A stretch of 58,346 bases of DNA, taken from Jaapia argillacea MUCL 33604 (Eukaryota; Basidiomycota; Agaricomycetes; Jaapiales; Jaapiaceae). Positions 44,278 through 55,106 of the stretch are shown piece after piece. The position numbers and the translations under genes are program-made. The stretch lies in contig KL197737.1 of the NCBI GenBank assembly GCA_000697665.1, positions 118,317 to 176,662 of the forward strand, written 5' to 3'. The notes under the pieces are model-generated. The model did not search any database. It worked only from the letters and a program-made list of their open reading frames with translations, and had not been told where the DNA came from. Position 1 is the first letter of the stretch. Each line of letters opens with the position of its first letter.

Positions 44278-47200
44278 TCAAGGCTGATGTAGTACAGACC
44301 TTGCATGTTTTGAGGCCACACCAGCTATGTCATTCTGAAAGGCCATTTTCCACTTCAGATTGATGGCACAGGATGTGGAAGGAGTTGCCTCTACCACCGG
44401 CTCCTCAGCTACAAACTGTATGAAGGCCAGGAGGCGGTTCTCTCGTGGGATGCCAAGCTCATCCTCCTCCTTTGATGTGATCTCCAGCTCATCCCAGACA
44501 ACCTTGGGAAGGGGTTGACCTGAGAGCCAGCTCAGAGAAGCATACTCTTGATGAAAGATTGCAAGGTGCTCATCCATGTTGTATCGCCATACTGCGGGGT
44601 GAACATGGGGGAGAAAAGAGTCAGGATGAGGGCAGAGTTTGCAATGGATAGGGACATTGTGTGAAGGATTGTTCTTTGTTCCTTTGTTGGCATTCGCAAA
44701 CGAGCACTTGAGGCCAGATGGTGCACAGGGACAATCACAACTAACAATGCGGTACATCTTGTCCTTTCGCTGAATCGAGATTGTAATCAAACAGCGACTG
44801 TCACCAGATTTGCCACAAAATCCACAGGGCAATGTATCACCGAGCTGATTGATCACAGTCCAAATTGGTTATCAAAAAAATGAGATACTATAAGGATGGT
44901 GACATACCTGTGCTGTTGTGGAAGGCAATGGCTCATGGAGGCCAGTCTTCCGCAACCGATGTAATAGATGGAGCCCAATATGAGACCGATACGCATCTTT
45001 GGTGCCAGTAATGGCTTTCACACAAAACTCACAAGTCATTGCTGTGGCTCTCCCATTGTGATCCACCTGCAGCTGAACAGTTCTGTCAGTGCATAACAGG
45101 CCAATTTCTCCTACAGACATTGCAGCCTTGAGTTAGTAAAAAATTCCATGTAACAAGGAGACAGTATATGCACCATCTTCTTTTGTGTATGGAAAACCAG
45201 TTGACTTCTCAACAACAGGCAACACCTGGCTTGGGGAATTCAATTCAGCACAAAGTTGTTCCCAAAGCTCATCTAAGAGACTGAGAAGAACTGCTTCATC
45301 AACTTTGTAGGTAGTGCCTACAGTGTTTAATTCCATGTGTTGTAACTCAGGGGCTCAGTCTTCAGTGAGAATGATGTGGGGGACCACCTTTCAAATATGA
45401 TGACCAGCAACAGAAACTTTGGTTGGTTTGTCAGTCTTCACATCTGAGGACCCTTTCATTGCATTCTTCTGGCTGGCAAAGTCACCTCGCCAGGTCCAGG
45501 ATGAACCACTGATGGATACAATCATCTGGGAATCCTCCTCCAATTGTACATCACATGCTTGACCAGGGAATCATTGCATACACATAATTTGACCCTCAAT
45601 GACAATTTTGGAAGCGGAATTATGAAGGGTTTCAAGGGGGATTGAGGAGTAGCTTGCTGTTCCTTCTTTGATTGCAGTGGTTCAGAGTAGACTGAGGGAG
45701 ATGTTTGTGGAGATTTGGATAAGGGTGGTGACTTGTTCTCCCAGTCAAAGAGCCTCATTATCTGGCAGGTGATCACCAGGCAAGGAAACATTATTTCTCT
45801 TCAGGTTGGTGTGGATGTGGACTCATTCAACACGATTGTTCGAGTTCTTGTGTTGGTTCAGTGAGACTATGCATTGAGATAGTCTGCTGAGGTGGACCCA
45901 TTCATTGTTCCACAGAACATAGTTTCTGGGGTTGACCCCTTTCCTTCACTGAAGTTCTGGGATACTGGGGATCAAGTCTTCCATCAGAATGGGCTCGTCT
46001 CGGAGTTCCGTGGCTTCTAACTCAGGGGGGTTTTTGCCCAAAGATAGAGGGTGGTTATCAGAAGTTGGAGTCATGGTCATGGCGAGAGGTAGTGATATGG
46101 GTTGAGGTGCACTGGAGGGTTGAGGTGGTGAAGACAGCGAATTTGAAGAAAGTTGACTTGACACAAGTGGAAGTGTTGAAGGGTCATCATTCTCATCATC
46201 ATGTATACCAGGGTAATGGCCTTGACCCCAAGGTCAAAGCATATCAACCTTGGGGTTGGCGAAGAGTGTCTCAAAGTCCCAAGATGCCCAACTGAGTTGT
46301 GAATTCTGAAGGATTATACAAGCTTCCTTGGCACCTTGCTCCTAAGTAGCAGCAAGATCACAATGGCCAGAGATAATATCACCCCTCCACAGGTTCAGAG
46401 TGATGTGATCCAGTTCCTCAACTCAAGTGAGGCTAAGACGTCGGAGGCCCATGTCAAGGTCTGGCTGACAGATATAAACACATTGAACATCAGTCGCATG
46501 ACCAATATTCTCGATAGCCTGCTTGTAATTGCATCCACCCAAATGCCCACTCTCGATCCAGGTAAGACCAAAGAGCTTTTCAGTCTTGTTGTTGCCTGTG
46601 TCCCCAAGAAAGAACTGTTGCCTAGGATCGAGTAGCTGCTGTTTTGCAACACAGAACACCACATTCTTCACAAGAGACTGAGAGTCAAAGTACAGTTGGT
46701 TTGACATGAATTCAGTTCAGTGATGGTGGAATAATGTGAAGGTGAGGTGAGCATATTTCGATAATAAGGTAATTTGCTCTGTGAGTGATAGCTTGATATC
46801 TGTGTAAGGTTGTAGGATTGCCTCAAGGATATGACCAAGTAATTTGATCACATCAAGTTCAGCGTTGACATTTGGATCCTTCATTGGCTGCAAAGCTACA
46901 TTGCAGAGATGAATGACTTCTTGCATCAGTTCAATTGTGAGTGGTACATCTTGGGCATCGTTGGGGTGCAGGAGGTGGTGGCCAGCTTCCGTACTCAGAT
47001 GGAGAAGTTGAACAAGATACTGTTCCAAGAAAAGTCGATTGATAATTATTCTGTTGCCAAGTGTGTAACCAGAAAGAGATTGGAGGAGTGTATAGATGCC
47101 TAGGGATATTTGATCTTCAGTTAATGCTCCTAACTGGTAGTGGGCTTACTTACCCTTCCAGACATGTTTCCAATCGAAATCTAGTGTCACATTATCTTCA

Positions 47201-48880
47201 GACCTTGTAGTTTTGAAACCATGGCATGTAGGGGATTGTCATCTGCTAATTTGTGCCAAAGGAAGAGCCGGAATCCAGCTAAATGTTGAGTGGCATCCCC
47301 ATCTGTAACAAAGGACCAAAGCTGGACCATCTTGAGGAATAACGGGTTCACCTGCAAGAAATGGAATATTTTCTGAACTACTCCCTCCATCTCCAATGCA
47401 TCTGCAGCCTTGCACATGGGAGCAGCCAGAAGTGGAGACACACCACATTCACCAAAAATCTTCAAAGTTGCTATGGTCATCTCTTTTCCCATATGAATGC
47501 ACCCCTCATCCATTGCAGTAACTAGGGCTTCGATATGCTGCTGCAAATCAGCAAGAACATCTTTCTTCTTGGTGTACTCTCAGCAATGGCCAACAAAGCT
47601 GTGATTGTTTGGAGAATATGATGCCTCTTCCTCCAGTCGCAACTCATCCATATGCACAGCTCCACCCTTTCAAGGAATTGGTGTGGTCAACATAGCCAGC
47701 ATATCTTGCTGAGTCTTAAGAAAAGCTTCTTCAAGGTTGTGGTCAATTTCTTCAGTTGTTACAGGGCCAATTGTGCACTTGAGACAGGTGGTGAGGTGGT
47801 AATTTCAAATCGTAGTAATTGATGGCAGCCCACAGCCTTTATTCAGGCCAAAAGTAAGAGACTGGTTTCTGTGGCGATTGGCAAGCAACACAAGGTCAAG
47901 TTCACATTGGGTGTACTGGGTAATGTGGTATTGTCCATCAGCAGAGAGAGATATTCTCGTGATGATGTCCCAGATGAACTGTGACCAAGTGCTGTTCCAA
48001 TGAGGGCCGACACTCGAGGAATATTTTTCTTGGTGATAACATCTAACAATTCTTTATGATCTGCAACAGCTGATTGGAGAAAGTCAATTTGGCATGAATG
48101 GTTGAGACACTGAAAGCATCAGAGATCAATTTTTGACATCCATGCAAGAACTTGATTTTGACCAACCTGCAACTTGAGCTTTTCGATGCTTGCTTCCTTC
48201 AACTTCAATGCATCTCGGAGCTGACTAACATTCACCCTTACTTCGTGAACAGATTCTTGCAGACGCTGAGCAGACTTCACGACTTGCTTGAGTTGGTGAG
48301 GAACATCTGCGGCACATGAGGGACAGAGAATACTCCTATCGAGCCATTGTCGATGACAGTCAACTGCAGATGCATGCTGATTCTGATTGCGGTCAACAGA
48401 AACTACAAGTTTGAACTGAGAACCAAGTGCTGACCAGGGAAATATCGTATTGAAGTCGCCAAGGTCCTGAAGATCCTGAGGCCACACAACAGGTATCCCT
48501 AGACACAGGTTCCAGTGCACCAACAACGGATCTCCATGTTTGATCTCAGATGGGAGTTGTATGACGTTTGTACATGTAAACCTTGATGACTCTCATAGGG
48601 GGCTTTCTGGACCAGGGACTTGCAGAGACATCACTGTCGAGGCACAGAAAGTTTGATGTGGGGTACTCTGTTTCACACATGCCATTCCTGAACTCCAGTG
48701 CTGATAAAGTGGGGACAGGTTATGGACTTCAATCTGCTTTGATCCACCTAATCGAGTCCCAATCCAGTCCTCACATCGAGGACACTCCACCTGCCAACGC
48801 TGTGACCCACAATCGACACATGTATGAACCTGTTCTTTGCCGACATGGAGGGTCAGACCTGGTATCCCTGGGTACAGCAA
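44278..48880 (-). pseudogene. Large transposase-like protein of the DNA transposon
   Basis: Minus-strand segments in order: CVDCGSQRWQVECPRC zinc finger (48825-48775); LVHWNLCLGIPVVWPQDLQD and CHRQWLDRSILCPSCAADVP (48526-48300); a helical KLKEASIEKLKLQVGQNQV stretch; VHMDELRLEEEASY (near 47655); the 47546-47187 segment with SFVTDGDATQHLAGFRLF; a helical insertion with DAQDVPLTIELMQEVI; a region with KTEKLFG (near 46570); then C-terminal zinc-finger parts (ALMTCEFC type, CGFCGKSGDSRC, CKLCPHPDSF, VWRYNMDEHLAIFH) after an intron at 44907-44845. The D, D and E of these motifs are placed as in RNase H-fold P/hAT-type transposases (inference). Stops and frame changes show decay; TGA 47582-47580 is at an Arg position. 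Confidence 0.6.
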
Positions 48881-49713
48881 ACAATCGGATCACGAAGGCA
48901 GCTTGGTGCAAGTGACAAGGATGAGACTTGTGTTGAACCAAGGTTTTCAGGTGGAGGTTGGAGGGGTGGGCACAATGGAAGACTATTTATGGCCCAATTA
49001 CTATTGGAGTTGGGCTGGGACTGTGTCGATAATGAGGATGTGGATGCATATACAGGTACTGTATTTCAAAACTAGGGAGAGCAGTTGAGAATTAAGAAAC
49101 ATCAAAGAGGAAGTAAACTGATAACTTACTTCGATACCAAGTCAAGGAGACAAGCCACTGAGGCTTTTGTTTACCCTAAAACACGAAACATAACTTGGAT
49201 ACAAAGAGGGGGGGGAGCTCAGGGTTGAATGTATGTTATGTTGGGGACTACAGAGATTTACAGGGGTACTGTAAGGTGTAACACCATATTCCAAAGGTTG
49301 TATAGTTGCGGGTAGTGGATGGAACGAATATGAGAGGATGTGGAGACAGGATTGCTGAATGCCACCAGTACACTGAAGGCCAACAATGGGACAAAGTATG
49401 GACCTGATAACTTTGAGATTGTGGAATATGCTCTTGGTATGTATCTAGGCAGACACTTGTGATTGCGCCTGCCCAGGTGTGGGACCTGCCAGAGAGCCTC
49501 CCTTGATGGATGACCTGCCCGAAAACAGAGGTTCCGGGTGATGAAACAACCAATAGGTGACCAAAAGGACATCACAAGGTACACTTGACAGTGGGTGAGT
49601 TAGCATTGCCAACTGCAAGCTACACGATGGAGAGGGACCCAAAGCAATTCGTGTACACATTGGACGAGCACGTTGCACGTCGTCTTGATTTGAGATCAAC
49701 AGATCAAAGCTTT

Positions 49714-49823
49714 GTTACATTTTTGGAAACTTCTCTCAGATGTTTTTGACTTATTCTGGAGGGTGACGTACCCCCTTTGCCCTTGAACTGAGTGTTTGGT
49801 ATTGCCGAGCTGTTTGCCTCTTG
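49714..49823 (-). repeat. Right terminal inverted repeat of the DNA transposon
   Basis: Ends TTTGCCTCTTG, followed by the duplicated GGGTGCAG. Confidence 0.85.
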
Positions 49824-49831
49824 GGGTGCAG

Positions 49832-50871
49832 TGGGGTTTTTCTTGTAGAATTCTTCAACATATTCTTGTGAATTCCTAAAGTTCCCAATTGGTTTCCAAG
49901 TATTATTGGAGTCAGGATATCCTTTCCATTTGACCAAATATTTGATGTTCTTTTTGGTCTTCTGATTTGTGTACTTGGATGTGATGATTTCTTTGACTGT
50001 AAATTCTTCTTCTCCTTCTACTAGATCTGGAAGCAGTCGTTTGAAGTTAGGTCTATGAGCATCGGTCTTGATGTAAGGTGTGAGGATTCCTGTGTGAAAT
50101 ACTGGATGAATGCGCCACTTCTTGGGTAATTTGAGTCAGAGTGTGCCTGGACTAATGATTTTCTTGATTTCAAAGGGTCCATATCATTTAGGTGAGAGTT
50201 TGGCAGAAGGATATTCTGTCTTGACATTTTCCTTCTAACCACACAAAGTCTCCCTCTTTGAATTTGGGTCCCTTCTCTCGATATTTATCGTGTTGAGCTT
50301 TCATAGCTTCTGCTGCAATGTGTAGGCAAGCATTGGCTTCTTCTCTAGCTCTCTTGAGTTCTTCCAAACATAGATTGGCTGGGGGTACGTTTGGTGCGGA
50401 TCAAAGTGACAGTATAGTTTTGGCTTCAGAGTCATGCATGAGTTCGAATGGGGTTTTCTTTGTCATGGAATACATTCTTGTATTGTGCATGAGTTCTGCA
50501 ATTGGCAAAAGTGACAGCCAATTGCTCTGATTCCGATTGCAGTATGCATGAAGGAATATCTCTAATTCCTGATTGACTTGTTCTGTTCCTCCATCGGTTG
50601 CTGGGTGAAAACTTGTGCTGAGGGCTGCTCGAATGCCAAATCGATCGAATAATGTTTTGTGGACTGCTGATGTGAACTGAGGTCCTCAATCCAATATAAT
50701 TTTGTCTGGAAATCCATAGCATTGATGTGCATTATTTCCTAGCATTTCTGCTGTTCTGTTGGCATCAATAGTTTTGACGCATGGCATGATAATAACTGTC
50801 TTGGTGGTTTTATCTGCACAGATGTGGATAGCATCATATCCATCAGTTTCTGGTAATCCTGTGATGACACT
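49832..50871 (-). pseudogene. Element D: integrase core to chromodomain
   Basis: GLPETDGYDAIHICADKTTK and GPQFTSAVHKTLFDRFG (50850-50630), [20 protein letters not shown] (50550-50490), KFKEGDFVWLEG (50265-50230), chromodomain MVKWKGYPDSNNTWKPIGNF (49937-49875), ending KKNPTAP at the transposon insertion. TGA stops include 50186-50184. Confidence 0.75.
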
Positions 50872-52505
50872 AGTCCCCATTAACTATTGTACAATAAGGG
50901 GACAATGAACAACAAACAGACATGTATAAATGCTGGTAAAATAGTACTAGATTTGCTTTGTACAAGATGCACCTGGTGTTTCTGTAGAACCAGATTCAAT
51001 CTTATAAAACCAGATGTGTTTTTGGTACAATCTGTATCTTGTATTATAATATATTGTTGAAAGGAGAGGGGGGGATCAAATAAATCAGAATAAATCGAAA
51101 TAAAATTCTATTAGGATAGGAGGACTCTTTGGGGTTGTTTGGCAGATGATGTCATATACATAAATAGGCAACTGGTCAATGGTGGTTCAAATAAAATCGA
51201 TAAAATCGATAAAATCGATAAAATCGATAAAATCGATAAAATTCCAAATAAAATTCTGTTAGGGTAGGGGGGCACTTTGGGGTTGTTTGGTAGATGATGT
51301 AATATGCTTAAATAGGTAATTAACCAATCAGGGGTCAAATAAATCCGAAAAAATCGCAATAAATTGGAATAAAATGTATGGGGTAGGGAGGGCCCTTTGA
51401 GTTTGTGTGGCAGATGATGTAATATGCCTAAATAGGCAACCAGTCAATCAAAGATCAAATAAATCCAAATAAATCACAATAAATTGGAATAAATTGTAGA
51501 GGTATAGGAAGACACTTTGGGTTTGTTTGTCAGAGTATATAATATGCCCAAAATGGAAAGTGGTCATCAAAGTGTTAAATAAATCTAGAAAATTCAGAAT
51601 AAATCAGAATAAAAGTGGTTCCAGGTAAATGGATGCTTCCATCATGTTTGCTTGATGATGTAAGATCTCTAAATAAGAAATTTGGTCAACATAGACCAAA
51701 TAAATCAGGAAAAATCAGAATAAATAAAGATAAAATTATTTTGATATAGAGTAGTGGTTGCTATGGTAGCTGTTTAGGTAAGGACCCAATTCTTGTAATT
51801 TATAACTTTGTATACACAACTAGCTGAGATCTCCGAACTGATAAAATAGCACCACTCATTGTGGTTGCTATGGAAACATCATTTCTCCTTGTATATAGTA
51901 GGCATGTATTTGAGTATGTGATTCTGGGATTGCTTGTCACTCCTGCTAGACTGCAGATGTGAAAATTATCAAATTTGGAAGTTTAGGTAATATGGGTGTC
52001 AATGGATAAGATAGGGGAACCCAAATATATCACCACCTTAGTGATAGCATCATTACTTGACCTGCTACAAGCCAAACAAAATGGAAAAGTGTCCCATTTC
52101 AGAAGAATTTTGCATTTTTCTACAGGTACGGCATGCCAAAGGAGGCAAAGGTACCCGTTCTAGCATCTCCTAGATGGGGGCTACAATTCTAGATACTTAC
52201 ACCAGGATTTTCATGAGTTTCATTTTTTACTGAAACACTTACTGATAGGTGGAAATCACCAGTTTGGTTGACTGTCAGATGTCTCAGTGGGGTGGGATAA
52301 CTGATTTTAGATGCTGGGAGGTGGGGGCTACAATCTCTGATACCTACATCAACCATTTTGACAACTTCACTTTTATTGAAAACAACAAGCTGACTGACCA
52401 ATTCGTGTTTTGCTGGGCACTCAGAGCAGGTGAGTGTGTCATGATAGTGTTCCCAGACATCTTTCACATACATGCATGACTTGAGATAGCTGGTTTTCAT
52501 CTGAA
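50872..52505. repeat. AT-rich repeat array (about 120-bp units plus unique parts)
   Basis: Inserted in the pol of element D. Between 51110 and 51740 a unit of about 120 bp recurs at least four times (CACTTTGG..TTGTTTGGCAGATGATGT..CCTAAATAGGCAA..AAATAAATC), with a (AAAATCGAT)5 run at about 51190-51240 in one unit. A second phrase (GGGGGCTACAATC..GATAC.TACATCAAC) occurs near 52172 and 52321. No gene. Related sequence is at 53478-54500 and 58110-58346. Confidence 0.7.
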
Positions 52506-52509
52506 GGTG

Positions 52510-53477
52510 TTGTGGATGAGATATTGGAGGTGGTGCGAAGCATGATTGATCTAACTTGCATCCTAATTTGCTTGGTAACTGAGGGGACTCCTGTGGTCGC
52601 TACCCCTTGACTGGTTAGGCATACGCTAAAGAGTGCTTTGGCATTGATAGAAGGTGAAGAAGGTGAAAAAGGTGCTGATAAAGATTGAAAAAGTTGGGGT
52701 CCTAAAAGGATTCAATCCTTATTGTCAGTTTCTACCCCCTTCCTGTGATCAAATTGTCTCAAGAGCCCATCAGATTTATTCTTCTTTCCAGGTTTGTGGA
52801 CTAGCTGGAAATTGAACTGAGTGAGGAATTGAGCCCATCAAGCCTGTTGTCGACTGAGTTTTTGGGCTGTCATGAAATATTCCAAATTACAGTGGTCAGT
52901 ATAAATTGTGATTTCTTGACTGCATCCTTCTAAATAATGATGCCATGTATTGATAGCTCGGATGACTGCTAATAGCTCCTTGTTGTAGATATCGTAATTT
53001 CGCTCTGCATCTGACAGAGATTTCAAGATATATGCAACTGGATGATATTTGCCATCATCTTCCAGTTGTGTCAGAACTGCCCCTGTTGCATAGTCAGAAG
53101 TGTCACATTCAATCTGAAATTTCTTGGTGGGGTCTGGCATGATGAGAGTAGGTGATGAGGTGAATGCGATTTTGAGTGCTTCAAAAGCTGATTGGCACTG
53201 GTCTGTCCAATTCCATGAGTGATCCTTTTTCATAAGTTCAAATAGTGGTCATGCTATCTTAGAAAAGTTGTGAATAAAGCGTCGATAAAAATTGCAGAAG
53301 CCTATGAAAGATTGAACCTCCTTGATGGTTTGTGGAATAGGCCATTCGGTAATGCCAGCGACTTTGACTGGATCCATTTCAACAAGATTGTGAGAAACCA
53401 CTGATCCAAGATATTCAATCTTAGATGTCTCGAAGGTGCATTTCTCTGGTTTGAGGAACAAATCATTGTCTGAGGCA
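52510..53477 (-). pseudogene. Element D: RT C-terminus and RNase H
   Basis: [20 protein letters not shown] (53460-53400), QSFIGFCNFYRRFIHNFSK, RNase H FQIECDTSDYATGAVLTQ (53110-53060), YNKELLAVIRAI and YTDHCNLEYF (to 52838), then a linker (KSDGLLRQFDHRKGVETD) to about 52510. Repeat arrays abut both sides, so it is an island of D between two array copies. Confidence 0.8.
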
Positions 53478-54500
53478 TCCCTGTAGCAGTACTGTAATGT
53501 TCTGGGTACAGTGTGGGGGGCACTTTGGCACTGTTTGGCTGGTCATATGACCTGCCTAAATAGGTAAACTGATTAATACAGCTGCAAAAAATGCGGGAAA
53601 AATCAGGAAAAATCAGAATAAATTATACTAGGGTAGAGTAGAGGGTAGGGTCACTTTGGTACTATTTGGCTGATCATGTGACCTTCCTAAAATGGTAAAT
53701 CAATCAATGCAGCTGGGAAAAATGCTGGAAAATCTGGAAAAATCAGAATAAAATGCTGTCCATCATGGCCAATGCTTTGACCCTGAGTGATTGGTGACAT
53801 AATGTTCCAAATTGGCAATTTCTCAATATATAGCCAATACAATCAGGAAAAATCAGGAAAAATTAGGAAAATATATTCATGCTGCTAGTGTGTCATGTGA
53901 CCAATATACCATGCCTAAAATGAAAATTTTAGCCACAAACATTGAAAATGGTTGAAACCCCAATGTGAACTAGGTACCATATGGAATATTACCAAATTTG
54001 GAAATTTTGATATGTTAGTCTCAGCAGGTAGCCTGGACCTAGGGCTTTCTAGATCCATCACTGTTTCACATGTAGCATTGCTGGTTGTGTTGCTACAAGG
54101 CAAACAAAGTTGAAAAATGTCACATTCAAAAGATGTTTTGCATTTTGCCAGAGCTACAGTGGCTGGAATCAGGCAAGGGNGCCCATTTCAGGGTCTCCTA
54201 GATGGGGGCTACAATCCTAGATACTTACATCAACATTCCCACAATATTATTTTCCCACTGAAAATATGTCTAAAAGGCGGAAATCACCCATTTGATAGAT
54301 AGTCAGATGTGCTAGTCATGTGGGAGAACTCATATCAGGTCCTTGGAAGTGGGGACTACTATCCTAGATCCTCATATTGTCCATTTCAGCAATTTCACTT
54401 TTACCAAAAATGAGCAGTTGACAACCAATGCGTGATTTGCCAGGTTCTGGGTAGAGCATGGTGGTCAAGACATTGGGTGACTTTCCATAACGATTTACAG
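53478..54500. repeat. AT-rich repeat array, second copy
   Basis: Two units (CACTTTGG.ACT.TTTGGCTG.TCAT.TGACC..CCTAAA..GGTAAA) at 53521 and 53652, repeated GAAAAATCAG runs, and the GGGGCTACAATCCTAGATAC phrase near 54206 and 54350. Parallel to 51110-52505. One undetermined base (n) is at 54180. Confidence 0.65.
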
Positions 54501-55106
54501 CACATTTCGCCCAAATTTTGTCCGTAAATCTTATTTTGCTGAGATGCCGGTTGCTTTCGGTGGGTTCCAGATGCTGGTTGCTAGGAAAGCCTGCTCTGTA
54601 AAGTCGACGGTCTGCAGGGGGTCTTGACCCCCCAATTAACAGAAATTGCACTCTAAAACGCAACCATTTCAACTTTCGACCAACTTTCAACCCTCTGGAC
54701 TGCGACTCGATGCTTGAAATTTCAATATTCCTTCCCTACTTAGGCAGCAAGCTTCCTGTGGCCAGGCATCGTCCCAATTCCCTCTTCAAGCAATCCATTC
54801 GTGTTTACACAGCATCTTGTACCTCACCTCTCCCGTCTTTGCTGAATGAACGGCAGTCAAAACCCGTTCCGGTTTAGCCATGTAGACCCAGGACCCTCTT
54901 CTGTGAATGCAGAGTGGCGCTTTCCTGCTAGTCAAACCAATCATGTTGTACGTTAGCACACTTTTCTATGGCCCGCATGGTGGTGACCACACCTTCACAG
55001 CCCGGCAACACCTACGCGGAGCATTGGGATGTGCAGACGCATTCAACAACATCTTCCCGTCCCCAATTTAATCCCATCACCACCCACGGCTCCCCCCGTA
55101 CCTACC
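54501..55106. other. Upstream of the Myb-like gene, no gene recognised
   Basis: It probably contains the 5' end of the Harbinger-type element. A near-palindrome (GCAGGGGGTCTTGACCCCCC) lies near 54615. An upstream ATG in the frame of the Myb-like gene at 55029 is an alternative start. Confidence 0.4.

Larger units (their letters stand above)
44092..49823 (-). mobile_element. 5.7-kb P/hAT-like DNA transposon
   Basis: Terminal inverted repeats of about 108 bp start CAAGAGGCAAAC. An 8-bp duplication GGGTGCAG flanks it (44084-44091 and 49824-49831). Removing it restores the reading frame of element D across the site. It carries one large multi-exon transposase-like gene on the minus strand. 8-bp duplications are known for hAT, P and some other superfamilies; the family choice is inference. 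Confidence 0.85.
25387..53477 (-). mobile_element. Gypsy element D (A'-type), fragmented host of later insertions
   Basis: Pieces in order: 3' LTR 25387-25932 plus 34658-34752, third-ORF region 34753-35221 and 43464-44091, chromodomain and integrase 49832-50871, RNase H and RT 52510-53477. Between them sit element B, element A, the P/hAT-like transposon and an AT-rich repeat array. Removing A, B and the transposon with one copy of each duplication rejoins the parts precisely. The 5' half (RT N-terminus, protease, gag, 5' LTR) is missing. It inserted in the pol of element C. Confidence 0.8.

Noticed and set aside
48824-49088. Plus-strand frames at the 5' end of the DNA transposon gene
   Set aside because: The minus strand carries the coherent zinc-finger frame here; the plus frames have no continuation.
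44092-49823. KDZ transposon carrying a TET/JBP dioxygenase
   Set aside because: No KDZ signature phrases and no His-x-Asp dioxygenase motif were seen in either strand.
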